Part shown: positions 1-13,980 of the stretch, in pieces
How the letters are laid out: every line of letters starts with the position of its first letter
Numbering within the stretch: the first letter of the stretch is position 1
Assembly (NCBI GenBank): GCA_022695795.1
Contig: MU404096.1
Coordinates: 248,001-312,000, forward strand
Direction of reading: 5' to 3'
From: Biscogniauxia marginata
Lineage: Eukaryota > Ascomycota > Sordariomycetes > Xylariales > Xylariaceae
DNA length: 64,000 bases
Program-made: the position numbers and the translations under genes
The notes under the pieces: model-generated
The model's input: only the letters and a program-made list of their open reading frames with translations
Database searches by the model: none
What the model was told of the DNA's origin: nothing

Positions 1-1540
1 GAAAAAAAAGAAAACGTATGACGATGATCAGGTTTCTTGAACTCGCACGTAGGCCAAGTTGCAATTCACACAATTCACCAATCAACTATCTAGAAATCCT
101 CACGTCGAAGCCAGTCTCAAGCCACCTCTGGTCGTCCTGACTTGACTGCCAAGCGTCAATTACACTGAAAACAAAGCTATGGTACATCAATCAATACATA
201 GGTAACTTCCTGAGGCAGTTGTTGTAGTGTAAATTCTAGGTGTAATAATATCACAGTCATAATTTGCGGAGGAACAAGTGCACAAGGGTACATGTACATA
301 TATTTGTAAGTGCGATGGGCACAAAATGTGGAAAGGCACTTTTTTAAAGCTCCTACCTAGTGGCCAGGGCGTATCCTCGAGGTACATGTATTTAAAGTAT
401 CAATGTATACAACACGGGCGGGAATGCACTACCTAACTAGGATATTAGTCGCTCTGCTTGCAGGCTAGTGCTGGACCAGGGCCCAATCAACTGCAAGATA
501 GGTAGGTGTTAAGGAAATAATAATATGCTAGCAAGGTACTCTGTACGGCATGAGTGGGTTCTTGTTTCCTCGCTGTTCGTCAAGCCGACGGGCCTATCAG
601 TGTAGCTGTTTCAAACTAGAAGCATCGATTTATTGGCTAAGGTTCCCTCATCAACTTAAGATACGTATGTATACTGCCTCTGTCTTTCTGCTACCCATTT
701 GCACAATCCTCATCGCTCCTTCTTTTTCATAGCTGTATTGTGCATGTGTGGTTTTTTTCGACTTCAATTGGATCCAAAAAGTACCAAATCTTTTTAATCT
801 TTCTTACTCTTGTTGCCTTGCTTTTTTCTCCCCCCATCATCGATGTCCCTGTCCCATCTTGTCTCCAGGCTTTCCTATCTGCTGGACTGTTGACACAGGC
901 TTCACATCCGACGGGAATGACCAGACACACTCCTAGCTTTACATCACCTTTATTCTCTACAGTCTTATGTGGCCGCGTGTCTGCATAGCCTCCATTCGCC
1001 TTCTGTCGCCGTCAAGCAAGGGAAACACATCTTCCTAGAGGACAACTGCGCCCTGTTCGTGCAGTACAGAAGTCTTTCCGAAACATGCCATAGTCTCTGC
1101 TTCATACCATTAGTCTCATTGTTTACTCAATCATTTTTTTGTAACAACGACAAACATCACATCTCTGGTACCGATTGCCCTGCGAGCCACCCCGGATGAA
1201 CACAGACCATACGGGAAAATACGAGTTGGATCAGAGACCGCGTGGACCCAAGCACCTTGAGAACCGAGTTGTGGATAGCCGGTTAAACTTTGAACACTGA
1301 AACTTCCAACACTATTTGCCACGGCCTTCCTGTTCCTATTAATCTGCTCCTGATCCCTCCAAGCCGCAGATCTAGCCCTCGCCTTTGTCCATCGATGGCC
1401 AGACCGAACAGACCATTACAACCACACCCTAAACCTTCCGTCACAAGGCTATCCTCGAGCTCAATTATCCGCTAGACTGCGATCCTAATAGTTGACTTGG
1501 ATATATTCTATCGCGACAAGCTCCCTAATAGCTACCAACC
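1..1540. promoter_or_regulatory. Upstream region and probable 5' leader of the Ca2+-ATPase gene
   Basis: No convincing coding region. Pyrimidine-rich stretches near 700-860 and 1320-1440 are typical of fungal promoters and leaders. A short upstream reading frame (ATG at 1196, TGA ending 1300, 34 codons) ends 240 nt before the ATPase start and could be a uORF if transcription begins upstream of it. The transcription start is not visible from sequence. Other small open frames here have no protein-like features. Confidence 0.5.
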
Positions 1541-4500
1541 ATGGCCGATCCCACCAAGGATGGGTCTGATGGACCGTCGCGACGGCCGCGCGCGTAAGTA
1601 GTCTTCTCCCAAACCGATGGCCATTGCGACGCCTCGATTGTAGCGTTTCTCATGTTTTAACTTGCAAGATCTAGACCTACCATTACGATTGATACAACGA
1701 ATGATACCGAGCCTCCCTCGAACGCCCCACATCGTTCGCCGGTGTCTCCAGGCGATGATTCCGCAAGCCCAACTGCATTGACAGCAAGTTGGGCCTCATC
1801 TGAGAAGACCGCTATACCTTCAGCCTCTCAGGCGTCTGCGACGGCGAGAGACGAAGTGAGGGGCGGCAATTCGTTTGACAGCAAAGACAGCCGACCTACG
1901 AGTCCGCATAATGTTTCTAGCCCGGTGCTCTCTAGAGGTATTGAAAAGGGACAGGCTTATCTTTCGGTACCGGGCAATCACCGGTCGCGGCAGAATTCTG
2001 TTGATAGTGAAGACGGTTCGCGGTCGTTGAGCTCCTCGCAAGGGGACGCCGTAACCGTCACCACTTCCTGGCAGAGCGAGAAGGGTGGCCCGAAGCCTAC
2101 GTACGACAATGATAAGATCATGAAGGATGAAGAAGCTTTGAAGCCCGATCAAGGCAAAGAGGCGGATTTCGAGGTCGAGGATAATCCGTTTGCCTACAGC
2201 CCTGGCCAGTTAACCAAGATGTTCAACCCGAAGAGCTTAAGTGCATTTTACAAACTCGGTGGTCTTGTCGGACTGGAGAAGGGACTGAGGAGCAATCGAG
2301 AGACGGGTTTGAGTGTTGATGAGAAGCACCTGGATGGCAAAGTGTCATTCGAAGAAGCTACGAATAGGTCGCCTTCCAAGCTTGCAAATGAAGGGGTAGA
2401 AACTCCGCGGACGCCTGTGGTTCGCACCACGACCAGCCCGGGACACACATCTGATGAGGGGTTTGTCGATAGGAAACGAGTTTTCAAGGACAATCGGCTT
2501 CCCGAGAAGAAGGGCAAGAGCTTCTTGCAGTTGGTTTGGATTACTTATAACGACAAGGTTCTCATTCTGCTGTCGGCTGCCGCAATCGTCTCGCTTGCGG
2601 TTGGGCTGTATCAAACGTTCGGTGGAGAGCACGTGAATGGCGAGCCGTCAGTTGAATGGATCGAGGGCGTGGCCATCATCGCGGCCATTGTCATTGTCGT
2701 GCTCGTTGGATCGCTAAATGACTGGCAGAAGGAAAGACAGTTTGCGAATCTGAACAAGAAGAAACAGGACCGGTTTGTGAAGGCAGTGCGCTCGGGGAAA
2801 ACCGTTGAAATTTCGGTCTACGATGTCATGGCCGGCGATGTGCTCCACTTGGAACCCGGCGATCTCATACCCGTCGATGGCATTCTCATTCAAGGTTTCA
2901 ACGTGAAGTGTGATGAATCACAGGCTACAGGCGAATCCGATATTATACGCAAGAGACCAGCCGATGATGTTTTTGCTGGTATCGAGAACGGCGAAGACAC
3001 CAGAAAGCTTGACCCATTCATCCAGTCAGGCGGCCGAGTCATGGAAGGCGTAGGAACATTCATGGTCACCTCGACTGGTATTTATTCTAGCTACGGAAAG
3101 ACGATGATGTCTCTGAGCGAGGACCCCGAAATCACGCCCCTCCAGTCTAAGCTGAACGTTATTGCCGAATACATTGCGAAGCTAGGTGGTGCGGCTGGTT
3201 TGCTCCTATTTATCGTGCTCTTCATCCAGTTCCTTGTCCGTCTCCCTAGTAACTGGCAGTTGTCACCATCCCAGAAGGGTCAACAGTTTATCGAAATCTT
3301 TATCGTCGTGGTCACTATTATCGTCGTTGCAGTTCCTGAGGGGCTTCCCCTTGCTGTCACGCTGGCCCTGGCTTTTGCGACTACTCGTATGCTTAAGGAC
3401 AACAACCTAGTCCGTCACTTAAAAGCCTGCGAGGTCATGGGAAATGCATCGTCGATTTGCTCGGACAAGACAGGCACCTTGACGCAAAACAAGATGATGG
3501 TCGTTTCAGGAACGATTGGCACAGCCCACCGCTTTGGAAGTACGAATGCTAGCGCCGAGGATACGTCTGAATCTAGCACTACCGCCCCTGACGATTTGTC
3601 TGCGAAGGAATTTGCTACAAATCTATGTAAGGATGCTCAGGATCTGCTCCGGAAGTCGATTGCTATCAACTCTACCGCTTTTGAGGGCGAGCTGGACGGC
3701 CAAAAGAGCTTTATCGGATCCAAGACTGAGACGGCTTTACTCATATTTGCCCAGGACCATCTGAGTATGGGGCCAGTCAGTGAAGAACGGGCGAACGCGA
3801 AGATCTTGCAACTGATCCCTTTCGACTCCGGCCGGAAGTGCATGGGCGTTGTAGTTCAGCTCACCAACGGTATGGCTCGCATGTACGTGAAGGGCGCATC
3901 GGAAATCCTCTTGGGCCAGTGCACCGAAATGCTGCGTGATCCTACCCGGGATTTGTCTAGCACGCCATTGACTAGCGACAATACCGAGACTATCAAGGGC
4001 CTAATCGAAAACTACGCGTCAAGGTCACTTAGAACCATCGGAATTGTTTATCGTGATTTCGAAAAGTGGCCGCCCCGGAACGCCAAGCGTGCCGAAGGTG
4101 ATCGCAATGAAGTTGTCTTCGAGGATGTCTTCAAGAATATGGTTTTCATTGGCATGGTTGGCATCCAGGATCCCCTTCGTGAGGGCGTCCCTGACGCCGT
4201 CAAGCAGTGTCAGAGGGCCGGTGTGACGGTTCGTATGGTTACGGGTGACAACAAGCTCACGGCGCAGGCTATTGCTAAGGAATGTGGCATACTGCAACCG
4301 AATGGCGTCGTAATGGAAGGCCCCGAATTCCGCAATCTCAGCAAATTCCAGCAGAATGAGGTCATTCCCCGACTCCAGGTGCTTGCTCGTTCGAGTCCGG
4401 AGGACAAGCGCATTCTTGTGCGTCGACTAAAGGATCTGGGCGAGACTGTAGCTGTTACCGGCGATGGCACAAACGATGCGCCGGCTCTCAAGTTAGCCGA

Positions 4501-5938
4501 CGTTGGTTTCTCAATGGGTATTGCCGGCACGGAGGTAGCCAAAGAGGCATCTGCGATTATTCTTATGGACGACAACTTCAACAGCATTGTGAAGGCTTTG
4601 ATGTGGGGTCGTGCTGTCAATGACGCCGTCAAGCGGTTCTTGCAGTTTCAGCTCACCGTCAATGTGACGGCTGTGGTACTGACTTTTGTCACGGCTGTGT
4701 CTAGTGACGACGAGGGAGCTGTTCTGACTGCTGTACAACTTCTCTGGGTCAACCTTATCATGGACACTCTTGCTGCGCTTGCTCTTGCTACGGATCCTCC
4801 GCAAGACAGTGTACTGAATCGAAAGCCAGAACCCAGAGGTTCTAGCATCATCTCGATAACCATGTGGAAAATGATCATCGGACAAGCAATCTACCAGCTG
4901 GTGATTACCTTCGTGCTCTATTACGCCGCGATACAAATTGGCTTGGTTGCACAAGGCGAATCCGATCGACGAGATACCCTAGTTTTCAATACCTTCGTTT
5001 GGATGCAAATCTTCAATCAGTGGAAGTAAGTAGAACCGTTTGTTTGTCTAACCTTTGAAGTTAAATACTGACTACGATCTAGCAACCGTCGCTTGGACAA
5101 CCAGTTCAACATCTTCGAAGGCTTGACGCAAAATTGGTTCTTCATTGGAATCAACATTGCTATGTGCGGTGCTCAAGTTCTCATTATATTTGTCGGAGGT
5201 ACTCCGTTCAGCATTTCGCTTCGGAGCCCATCGCAAACCTCCGCTCAATGGGCATCTGCAATCATCTTGGGCGTTATCTCGATACCTGTGGGAATGGTCA
5301 TCCGTCTCATTCCCGACGAGATGATTAGAAAGTGCATCCCCGAATCGTTCAAGCGAAGATCTCGACTACCTGGGTTCACCATTTCAGATGAGGAACGATT
5401 CAACGACTATCCAGAAGTCCTCACTGATGTCAGGGACGAGCTTGCGTTCCTCAAGAGACTGAAGGGCGGCCGACTGAACAACCTGACATTTGCTGTGCGC
5501 CATCCTCGTGAGACTTTCATGTCCAAGGGCAAGAGCCCATCTCACTCCCGGTCGAACTCGATAAGGGTACCGCAAACCCCAACGCGTGAAGATAGTTTCG
5601 GATCGCACTCGCCCGCACCGACGCCGGATTCCCGGAAACGATCTAGATCTATGAGGTCTCGATCCAATTCGGCTCTAGGAGCGCCTACGGTAATGGCTGG
5701 CATCATCGCGGGTAGCGTGGCTGCAGGGTGGTCCCCGATTGAAAAGTCTGGGGAGCGTGACTTCACGCAGCCCCCTCGTCCGACTCCCTCTCCACTGTCA
5801 ACCCGTGAAGATAACGACCTCGAGTCTCGTCCCATTTTAACGGAGGAGCCTCAGGATATTGAGAACTCGGGGGCTGCGGATGTACCACGGCTTAGTGTGC
5901 CTCAGCCACCATCACAAAAGCCGAAATCCGTTTCCTAG
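1541..5938 (+). CDS. P-type calcium-transporting ATPase (PMCA / Pmc1 / NCA-2 type)
   Basis: Exons 1541-1593, 1675-5025 and 5083-5938 join in frame to 1419 codons; both introns have GTAAGT donors and TAG acceptors. The protein is a type IIB Ca2+ pump that exports cytosolic Ca2+ using ATP. Visible landmarks are the TM4 motif PEGLPLAV, the phosphorylation motif DKTGTLT (Asp about 615), the nucleotide-binding KGASE, the hinge motif TGDGTNDAPAL (about 946-956), and the post-TM6 WVNLIMDTLAALALATD segment. The third exon begins with the family-typical RRLDNQFNIFEG. The roughly 270-residue N-terminal extension and the C-terminal tail of about 200 residues are Ser/Pro/Arg-rich and probably regulatory (inference). 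The start was chosen because ATG 1541 lies in ACCATGG context and its 53-nt exon keeps frame. A start at the GTG-initiated frame at 1742 would drop 40 residues. Vacuolar versus plasma-membrane location cannot be decided from sequence. Confidence 0.95.
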
Positions 5939-6508
5939 GCTGCGAATGATGTTTCTGCTTTTATTTGAACCAACGCAGTCAGTCGCCGCCAGATCTAGAA
6001 GCGACTGTCCCGGCAGAGATCGACTAGTCGAGTACAAACTAGGGGCCCTAGAGACAATTCGTACTATGGTCTTCAGGCTCTAAGTGCAGATTCTACACGG
6101 TTATACCAGCTGCGCCTATTATTCATACCATAGGCTGTATTAACGTAGCCATCTGGCTCTGTTAGGCTTACCCGAAGAACAGTTTTGCGCCATACCAAAA
6201 GGGAGTTTGTAGCTCGGCAAATATAATCAACAGGATGGGCTAGGTCGTTCTAGGATTTGTACTACAGGAATGGTCCTTACATCAAGCGACCGCGGCCGGG
6301 AGGAGCTTGTTAGAAAAGGGGACAAAGTTTTCTTAGGTGCTTGGGAAAGGACAACTAGGAAGTCTCTTTGCCCAGGCTGCGTGAATATTAGACGTGTGTA
6401 AGGAATTGCAAGGGAAAAGGGGCCGCTGTTTCTTAAGGTCTGGGTAAACAAATCAAGATTTTTTTCTTCTTGTCTGAATGGATTGCTGTTACAATTAGAC
6501 AGTACAGT

Positions 6509-6541
6509 ACACGCACGCACGCACGCACATACATACATACA
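6509..6541. repeat. Microsatellite (ACGC)n followed by (ATAC)n
   Basis: A compound tetranucleotide repeat lies in the 3' region of the Ca2+-ATPase gene: CACG-type units followed directly by CATA-type units. Confidence 0.9.
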
Positions 6542-7050
6542 TTCTCAACGCCAACGCAGAACGACGCACACGCACAAGCCTTCTCTTCTTACATGCCGCC
6601 CACCGCCCTTGGTGTTACATCTACTTTTTTCCTAATCCGGTTTATTTTATATTATATATATCTTCATGGCATTGGTAGAAAAAATTTATATGTGTTATAT
6701 GTGTGTAATGGCTCATATCATTAGTTGCAGTTTTTTTCTAGGAGGGGGTTTATTTATTTATTAGAAGGTGGTGGTGTATGTTTTAATGTTTAATATGGAG
6801 AATAGTATATAAGGGTTTCAATGTTTCACGTTCCTTTTTTTTTTCCTTTTTTTCCTTTTTTTTTTTTTTGCTTCTAGGACGGGTTAATTGATTTAGAAGA
6901 GTTATATATATAGGTATACGTCATATCACCAAAAATGCTATAGATGTTAGAAACGAGAAGAGGAAAGAGGATAAATAGACAACATTTTTGAGTAAGGAAA
7001 AGAATGAAGTGTATGAAAAAGTAGAGGTAAAACTTTTGAGGTTGTGTAGC

Positions 7051-7074
7051 GTGGTGTGGTGTGGTGTGGTGTGT
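7051..7074. repeat. Pentanucleotide repeat (GTGGT)n
   Basis: Four direct GTGGT units plus a partial unit, within non-coding DNA. Confidence 0.85.
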
Positions 7075-10000
7075 GGAAATATGGGGAAAGAAGGTATGGT
7101 TAAAAAAAAGTGACATATAACGTGGAAGTGTCGAGGAGGGCTTGCTGATTAGGGGGCTCTTGTTCCTATGCTACATGATAACATGGGACGTGGCTGGCGA
7201 CTTTCCTCTCTGAGATGACGGTGATGGTGGTAGTTTATAGATAATCTAACTTACTTAGAGGTATATGGTCTAGGGGAGGAATCGATGAATTAAGAAGATC
7301 GAAGGGAAAGAAAAGGAAACAGATGCATTCGTGGATTGGCCAATAGAGCTTTGCGTTGCCGCCGTTGCGTGTGTGTGTAATATAGTAAAAGGGGGAGAGG
7401 GTCAGAGCATAGGTATAGGAGGCGAGGCTACATTCATCTGGAGGTAGGCAGGGCAGGGTAGGGCAGGCAAAGTGAGGTGGTGGATATCTAGGTATCTGTC
7501 ATACGGTTACATGCCCTTTTTGGCCTTGCATGCTAACTGCATAGCCCTTACTTAAAGCGAATGTGTAACTAATAACTCACTCAACTATCTTCATCGTGGC
7601 TAGGTTAGATAGATACTTATGTACACATGGCATCTATTAACTTTAAGCTAGCCGTTGCCTTTTCTTTTACATTCGGCCTTGTTTCTTCCTCCTTCCTTCT
7701 CTTAGTTCTCTTACCTCGCGCGTCTCCTGTGGAGTGTTTTTGGTGCACTTAAGTAAAGGAGCTTGATAAATACAGGCAACATACTGGCTGGTGAGGCTTG
7801 CGGTGTTGAGTAGTAGTAGTTGAGATGCTTCGAGGGTGGACTAGGCAGGCTCTGGGAGCCGCGGTTTTGTATGTATGTGTATATGTATGTGCATGTATAT
7901 ATACCTGTGGTACCTGCTTATATGTTGGATAAAGAAGGCTAATATAGGCATAAGTACATAGACGGAGGCAGCATATACATCGTACTACGGTACGTCCAAG
8001 TAGCTACATAATAAGGCTCTCTCGCACGCAACGCGCCGAAGGTCAAGATGCGTGTTACATCGTTAAGCAGGCATGAATGCTTACATATATACTCGAATTT
8101 CTCTCTGTTCATCTTCCGATTGGTTGTCTTATTAAATGCAACACAAAGCAGAGGGAGGAAAGGGGTCTTTTGGATGTTGGTGATGGTAACGTGGGGGCTG
8201 GGGAGTACCCCTGTTTTCACTCCCTTCAGGAAATACCCCCATTTGACAGCTAGGTATCTTGGGTTTCTCTGTATACATACATTTTGTTGATCTAGGGCTC
8301 TCCATGTGAGACAACCTTGTGCTTTTTTTTGCATGTACGAGTACGTATGGAGGTTGGGGAGGAGACGGCTAGGCTGACAGATGCAGGTAGCTTACGGTAT
8401 AACCAGAGATAAGGGGCAGAGGATGAGATATGGAAGGTTCAAGAAGGGTTTCTTTTTTTCCCACGCAGACTAGGATTACATTAGATACGTAGACAGAGTT
8501 AAAGTCCGAGGATCGAAAACTTGTATTTTGTGATATGTAGGGGGGGTTTGACGGTTTGGAGAACCAAGAGAAAGTGGAATATAGGTAAAGTACCTACTTA
8601 GGTACATTTATGTACGCCATGGACGAACAAAAGGATTAACCCAGGTCAAGGATAGAGAATGTGATTGTCGATGAATGGAAACGTGGTAGATGATGGCCCT
8701 AAACTTTACTTATAATATGGTGCTACGGCGGCTCTGAGGCAAAGACGAAATAAATGCAGACTTTTGGCGAAGTTGAGTTGGGATCATTACTACAGATATT
8801 GTACATCGTAGGAGGCGAGAGCGAATCATGGGTACTCCGCAGTTTACCCAAGTGTCAGGGAGGGTCTAAAAGGATTGTAGGTCAGCCGAGCGAGCCTATG
8901 AGAGGAGAGTCCGTCGACGAATTTGGGGGTGATATGAGGAGGGGCTATCTCTATCCATGCCGGGGAATTCCAACTGGGACTACGATGGTGATACTACATG
9001 TCTCTAAAAGCTACTTCAGTATCAATATATTTCAATAATAATTTCGCAATTCGTACAACGTGTACCGGAGCTGGATATTGCAAGCGGCTGCTCTAGTGCG
9101 AAATGGCAGTTGATAGCAATATTCGTCAAGCCTTCGGGCTTAACACGTGCTCTTGTTGGTGGGAATGTGAGGTGAGATATGCACATAGATAGGAGTAGGG
9201 GTGGGGACACACGTCTGCTTCCAATCGGACAATAAGCTGAATATAATTACAACTCATCACACTATGCTGCAGCTGAACCGGTAGGTAATAACCGTGACTA
9301 CCTAACCCAACATGAGTTAAGATTGTTTTAGATATTAGGCATCATCTGGAGGACTACTGAGACTTGTGAGTCCCTTTTGCATCGAGTCTTTGTAGTGCTG
9401 ATGATAAGAGTCTCACCCGTTTCTCCGAGTATTGCAGACAACTCCTGTAGATGCTAATAGGCGCCGGCTCGTGGCCTTGAAGCTGCAAGGAGCTGCCAGT
9501 TAGATAATTCGCTATTGACTGATTGATATACATTATATTACCGACCGATGAGCCAACGAGGTTATCTTGTTTGTATTTTTGATAATGGAGATGGTAGTGA
9601 TTCGAGGCCTTCCGTGTTGTGGATTGGTCAATTGTCTTGGCGCACCTGTAGAGAGTCCTCGTCAGTTGTCAAATGTGGTGAAGCGAGATTTGATCGGGCA
9701 TGAATGAGAAGCCAATCGTTAATATTCAATGTAGACGACCTTGTCCGGCTCATCATGAAAAAATTAATAGGTAGCTCTTGTGAATGCCAACACTCCGGTC
9801 TATAATGTGTACTGCCGAATTCTTGTATTGTCGAGAGAGTGCTCGTTACAAAACTCGACCAACTTCAACTAGAGATACGCAGGACAAACCTCCTGTAGTG
9901 CCATTTTCAATCGATAAGGAGGGGGGAATTAACCCTAGAGTGTACAATAGCGCATGACAAATATAGTGCTTCACACGTGCGGGGGGGTTTCATTAAAAAT

Positions 10001-12440
10001 ACCTAGGTATGTTTACTATAGTCGATAGTAAGGGGATCTTGACTAGATAAGTTTTGTATGGAGTAAACACGTTGGTAACTCCATGCAAACCCCCTGGCTA
10101 ATAACTGCCCAGGACCCTTGCATGAAGAATCCGTCAGTGACAAAAAGTTACCGAGACCATGGTAGAGGTAGAAGTTATGGGATTGACGATGTTGAGCCAA
10201 CAGCCAACTGAGCCTGTGATCGAGTACCGAATTAGGAAGTATCAATGTGAGATGTAGGCGCACCTGGAGTTCCGGGCAGTTGGAAGGAGTTGGTGACTCA
10301 ACATGGTGAGATGAGGGTAGGGAACGCTACGGTATATACATACCTAGGTAGACTAATAACTAACGATTCGAAGTTGCTATTCACGTGTAGGGAAAGAACT
10401 AGAATTTCCAATGAACGAGCTACTGGAGTAGTGTTGCACATGTGAATTTAAAACTACCAATACCCCTGTCAGGACGAAAATAGCCAAGTGCTTAGATTAG
10501 GTACATGGGTACGTACTTACGTCGGGAGTGACCATATCATCACGAGACAAATGGTCAGATCGTGTGATGAGAAATAGGCATGTTGCAGCATGCGATCTTG
10601 TTCACTCTAGGTAGGACTCAGGCTGGTTTATTAAGCACCCAGAGGACACTCACTACCTTACCTAGATATCGCGGCCGATGTTCACCTAATTCGCTAAAGG
10701 GCGTCTCTCTGTTGAGCCTTCCCAGTCAAGCCCTAATTCACTTCAAGAGCTGGCTGAGCTGCGATGAGAGGTTGGGCTGCGTAAGGCCGGGATCTATGGT
10801 ACAACTCTGGGTGGCAGTCACGTCCCGTCTACGGAGTGCTACGCTAGAAGGTTCGAGGAGTGCAGAAGCGATGTGTTATTAGTTGCTCTTCACTTGGAGA
10901 GCAAGCGCCAAGACGTGTTGGGCAGTGCCTTGGGATGTGTCACAGTAGATACATCTGATATTAAGCGGCATCTTCGCCTTATTTTGGCTACCTATGCTCA
11001 CCGAAGACGCGTCAATATCAAAGTGCTATTCACTCTCAGACCCAAAACCCTGCAGGCTGTGATAGTAACTATTTAGGATATATCACGCAGAGTTTCTCAC
11101 CGAAGGCGGGCGCTATCAGCATTTGAGTGCATGATTTTCAACTGCAAAGTGGTACTTAGGTAAACCGTACAGGGTTTATTCCGGTACATACGTTGATTAA
11201 CTCTTGCCTCTGATGCCGGGGAGGAAATGATAGTGATATGCATCATCTGCTCGAAGGCAACCGGGCAGAGGCTACTTGCGTGCGAGTCAACGGAAGTGCT
11301 CTCTTGTGATGCTTGTGATACCCGTGGCAAGGATGAGTAGATGCATGTACCCTTTTGGCCTGCCAGTTTCCTGGATTAGTGAACGAGCCGGCTCTTAAGT
11401 ACGTGTCACCTAGGACGGATATCCATAGCCTGATGATTGTTTCCTCTCTAAATAGCTTTTAGAACTACCTCGACTCAAGTGCGAGCACGAAGAACAATGA
11501 ACGAAGCGGATGAGTTGCAGTTTGTTAAAGACGCAGGTGTTGAGGTGCGCGTACTGCAGACTCCCTAGTAATGCATCGTGTGTAGGCTTCATATTATTAA
11601 AGGGACGGGGTGCGGAGCGGAAGCCAATTACATAAGAATGAGATATATCATTTTAGTATTGTTTGTTCTACGAGATTTAAGAGTTAAGTTCAGCACGTGT
11701 CGGAGAAGTATGAACAGGGGAGGTAGGGAATTGCTCCAAGCCGGACGGGTATGAATGGCACTGTATAGCACTGTGACCACTTAGAAGTTTCGCCAACTCT
11801 ACCACTACCAGACTCCGATCACAAAAGAGGTAAGTGAGTGCGAGAACACTAGAAAGGGAATACTCAACGCTCAGCTGTGAGACTCACGTTGTGTCAAGAA
11901 GATATATATGCAGACACTCCTTGTAATACCCGGGAAGGAGCAATATAATATATATTGCACCTCAACTACCTAAGCTAGTGTGGAATACTGTACACACTGT
12001 GCTAAGTCTCTGTTGTCGACTCATGTACGGAAACACAAAACACTGAAACGCAGACGAGGGGACAGAAAAAAAACTCAGATGGTGTTCTGTAATAGAGAAT
12101 CAGAGCATCGAACGAAACGGGTTGCCCGCGAGGAAGGAATTATTCACTTGAACGTGCTATGAGTTGCAATCATCCAAGTCTTGGCGGAACTCTTCGCCAA
12201 CTTGAATGCGAAGCGAAGCGATCAACTAGACATGGACAGAATCCAGGCTCGATAAGTTCTATATGCACCTTAAGGGGCGTTAAAGTTATGTTCGACCTGG
12301 TAGGAATGACATTCGGACATAGTTACGGGGTTCTCCCAACTATTAGAGTCTTGTCAGTATTCCCTCTAGCTTGAGTGAAAGGAGCAACCATTAAATGAGG
12401 TAGAATACGAATTAGAGCTAAGTGAGGATAGTAGCATGTA

Positions 12441-12461
12441 GGGGGGGGGGGGGGGGGGGGG
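12441..12461. repeat. Homopolymer run of 21 G
   Basis: Twenty-one consecutive G on the + strand in intergenic DNA. It could form a G-quadruplex and is prone to length error in sequencing. Confidence 0.9.
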
Positions 12462-13830
12462 AAATTGGTTGCAGTCCCGGGGTGTGCTGGGCGGGTGCGA
12501 CTGGTATGACGAATGAATGGCGATATGGCAGATGATATACGCTGTGCTCGGATCGATTGTGCGCAATTATTAGAGTTTTGCCGAGATTCTGATCAGACGA
12601 GGATGTCGTTTTAGGCAAACACAGCATTGACGAGGGTCACGAGAGTGAAAACCAATCTACGATGGGTAATGACAAGTCAGCTTGGGTTGGCGAATGGTAT
12701 TTTCCACGAGCAGGGGCCGGATAGTGAAAGTAGGTGGGATTGAAGACATACATATACATATAAACGCATACATGCCGTCCGTATACGCGCAGTTGGTAGA
12801 TGGTCGGCCCCCAGGCCGGCTTTGCTGGCAAACAAACAATCCTCGTCAGAGTTTCGCCGACTCTTCGCCGACTCAATGTGAAGTGGAAAATCGAATGGAA
12901 ATGAAGAAACGCATCAACGAGAGTTACGGAGTGTTAGGAAATAGACAAGATGGCGGGTGCAGGGTATATTACATACACTAGAGCCGGCGGATAGCGTAGT
13001 CTACGTGAACATGATAAAGTAAGCTAAATAATACATGAAGCTTGGAGGAGGGGGGGAGGGAGTTTCAGGGCCCAATCCGTTGAGAGGTAGCAACAAATAA
13101 GATAAGTTGAAGATAGAGAGGAAGAGAGAGAAAGGGACAAGAGCGCAAGAGCGCAAGATTGATGCAGCGGCTATGTAAATACCTAATGGGGGGAGGGGGG
13201 AGAGATACAGAGAAAACTGGATTAAAAGTAAAATTGATAGATACTACATAATAATATGTTACTAGGAAACTAAGTAGGGGGAGTGAGCAAAATGCTAACC
13301 TAGAATTTGTGTTGAATGTTTCTTGCTGCGGCCTATCGGTACCTTGCTTAGTACGTAGTTCTGGAACTTGTCGTCCTCAAGTTTCAAACTCTTTTCCTGC
13401 CCTCGCATTCGCCCGACTCTTTTCCCTTTATTGCTGCTACGATTTTATTCTCCCTCCCGTTTTTATTTCATTCCCAATTCTACCTCATATGAAAAAATAA
13501 ATCACCACCCATCTTCCCACCCACCGCAACACTCACTTGACAACACGAAACACTCGGATAACAGTAGCCACATAAAACCACCATTTGATTTTCCCTTCGT
13601 GCTGATGTAATCGGCCTTTTCTCTCTGCCACCCTCTTCCCCTTTCGAGAGATAAATTAATCAATTCACAATCTCCCTCCAAAACAACTTCTACCAAACAA
13701 CAACTTCCACATCTTCCCACTTTAAGAACAGCGCACCGTCTCTGGACCACGCGTTTTCAACTACCATCTCCCTCGTTCATCTACGTGGCTCTTTTCTTTC
13801 CCACCACCACCAACTTAGACCTGCGTCACG

Positions 13831-13865
13831 CTCTCTCTCTCTCTCACTCTTTTTTTTTTTTTTTT
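13831..13865. repeat. (CT)n and poly-T tract in the sirtuin leader
   Basis: A (CT)n run followed by a long T run 116-150 nt before the sirtuin ATG, inside a larger pyrimidine-rich leader (about 13380-13980). Such tracts are common just upstream of fungal genes. Confidence 0.7.
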
Positions 13866-13980
13866 CCTTTCTCCCTTCGCATCTTAACCAGGACCCACGC
13901 ATCTCATCTATTGGACCCTGTCTCATTCTTTAATCCTTCCATACTCACTCTCACCAACTCTTCACAAATAATTCACTGCC

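Larger units (their letters stand above)
5939..13980. other. 8-kb gene desert with simple repeats
   Basis: No open frame longer than about 130 codons, no family motif and no plausible spliced gene on either strand. It holds the 3' region of the ATPase gene, scattered TAGGTA/TACCTA-type short motifs, microsatellites and a 21-G run. The last 600 bases are strongly pyrimidine-rich and are probably the promoter and leader of the sirtuin gene. Unannotated long noncoding RNA is possible but not visible from sequence. Confidence 0.6.

Noticed and set aside
7939..8334. 131-codon minus-strand frame in the gene desert
   Set aside because: Composition looks non-coding and no domain or splice context is visible.
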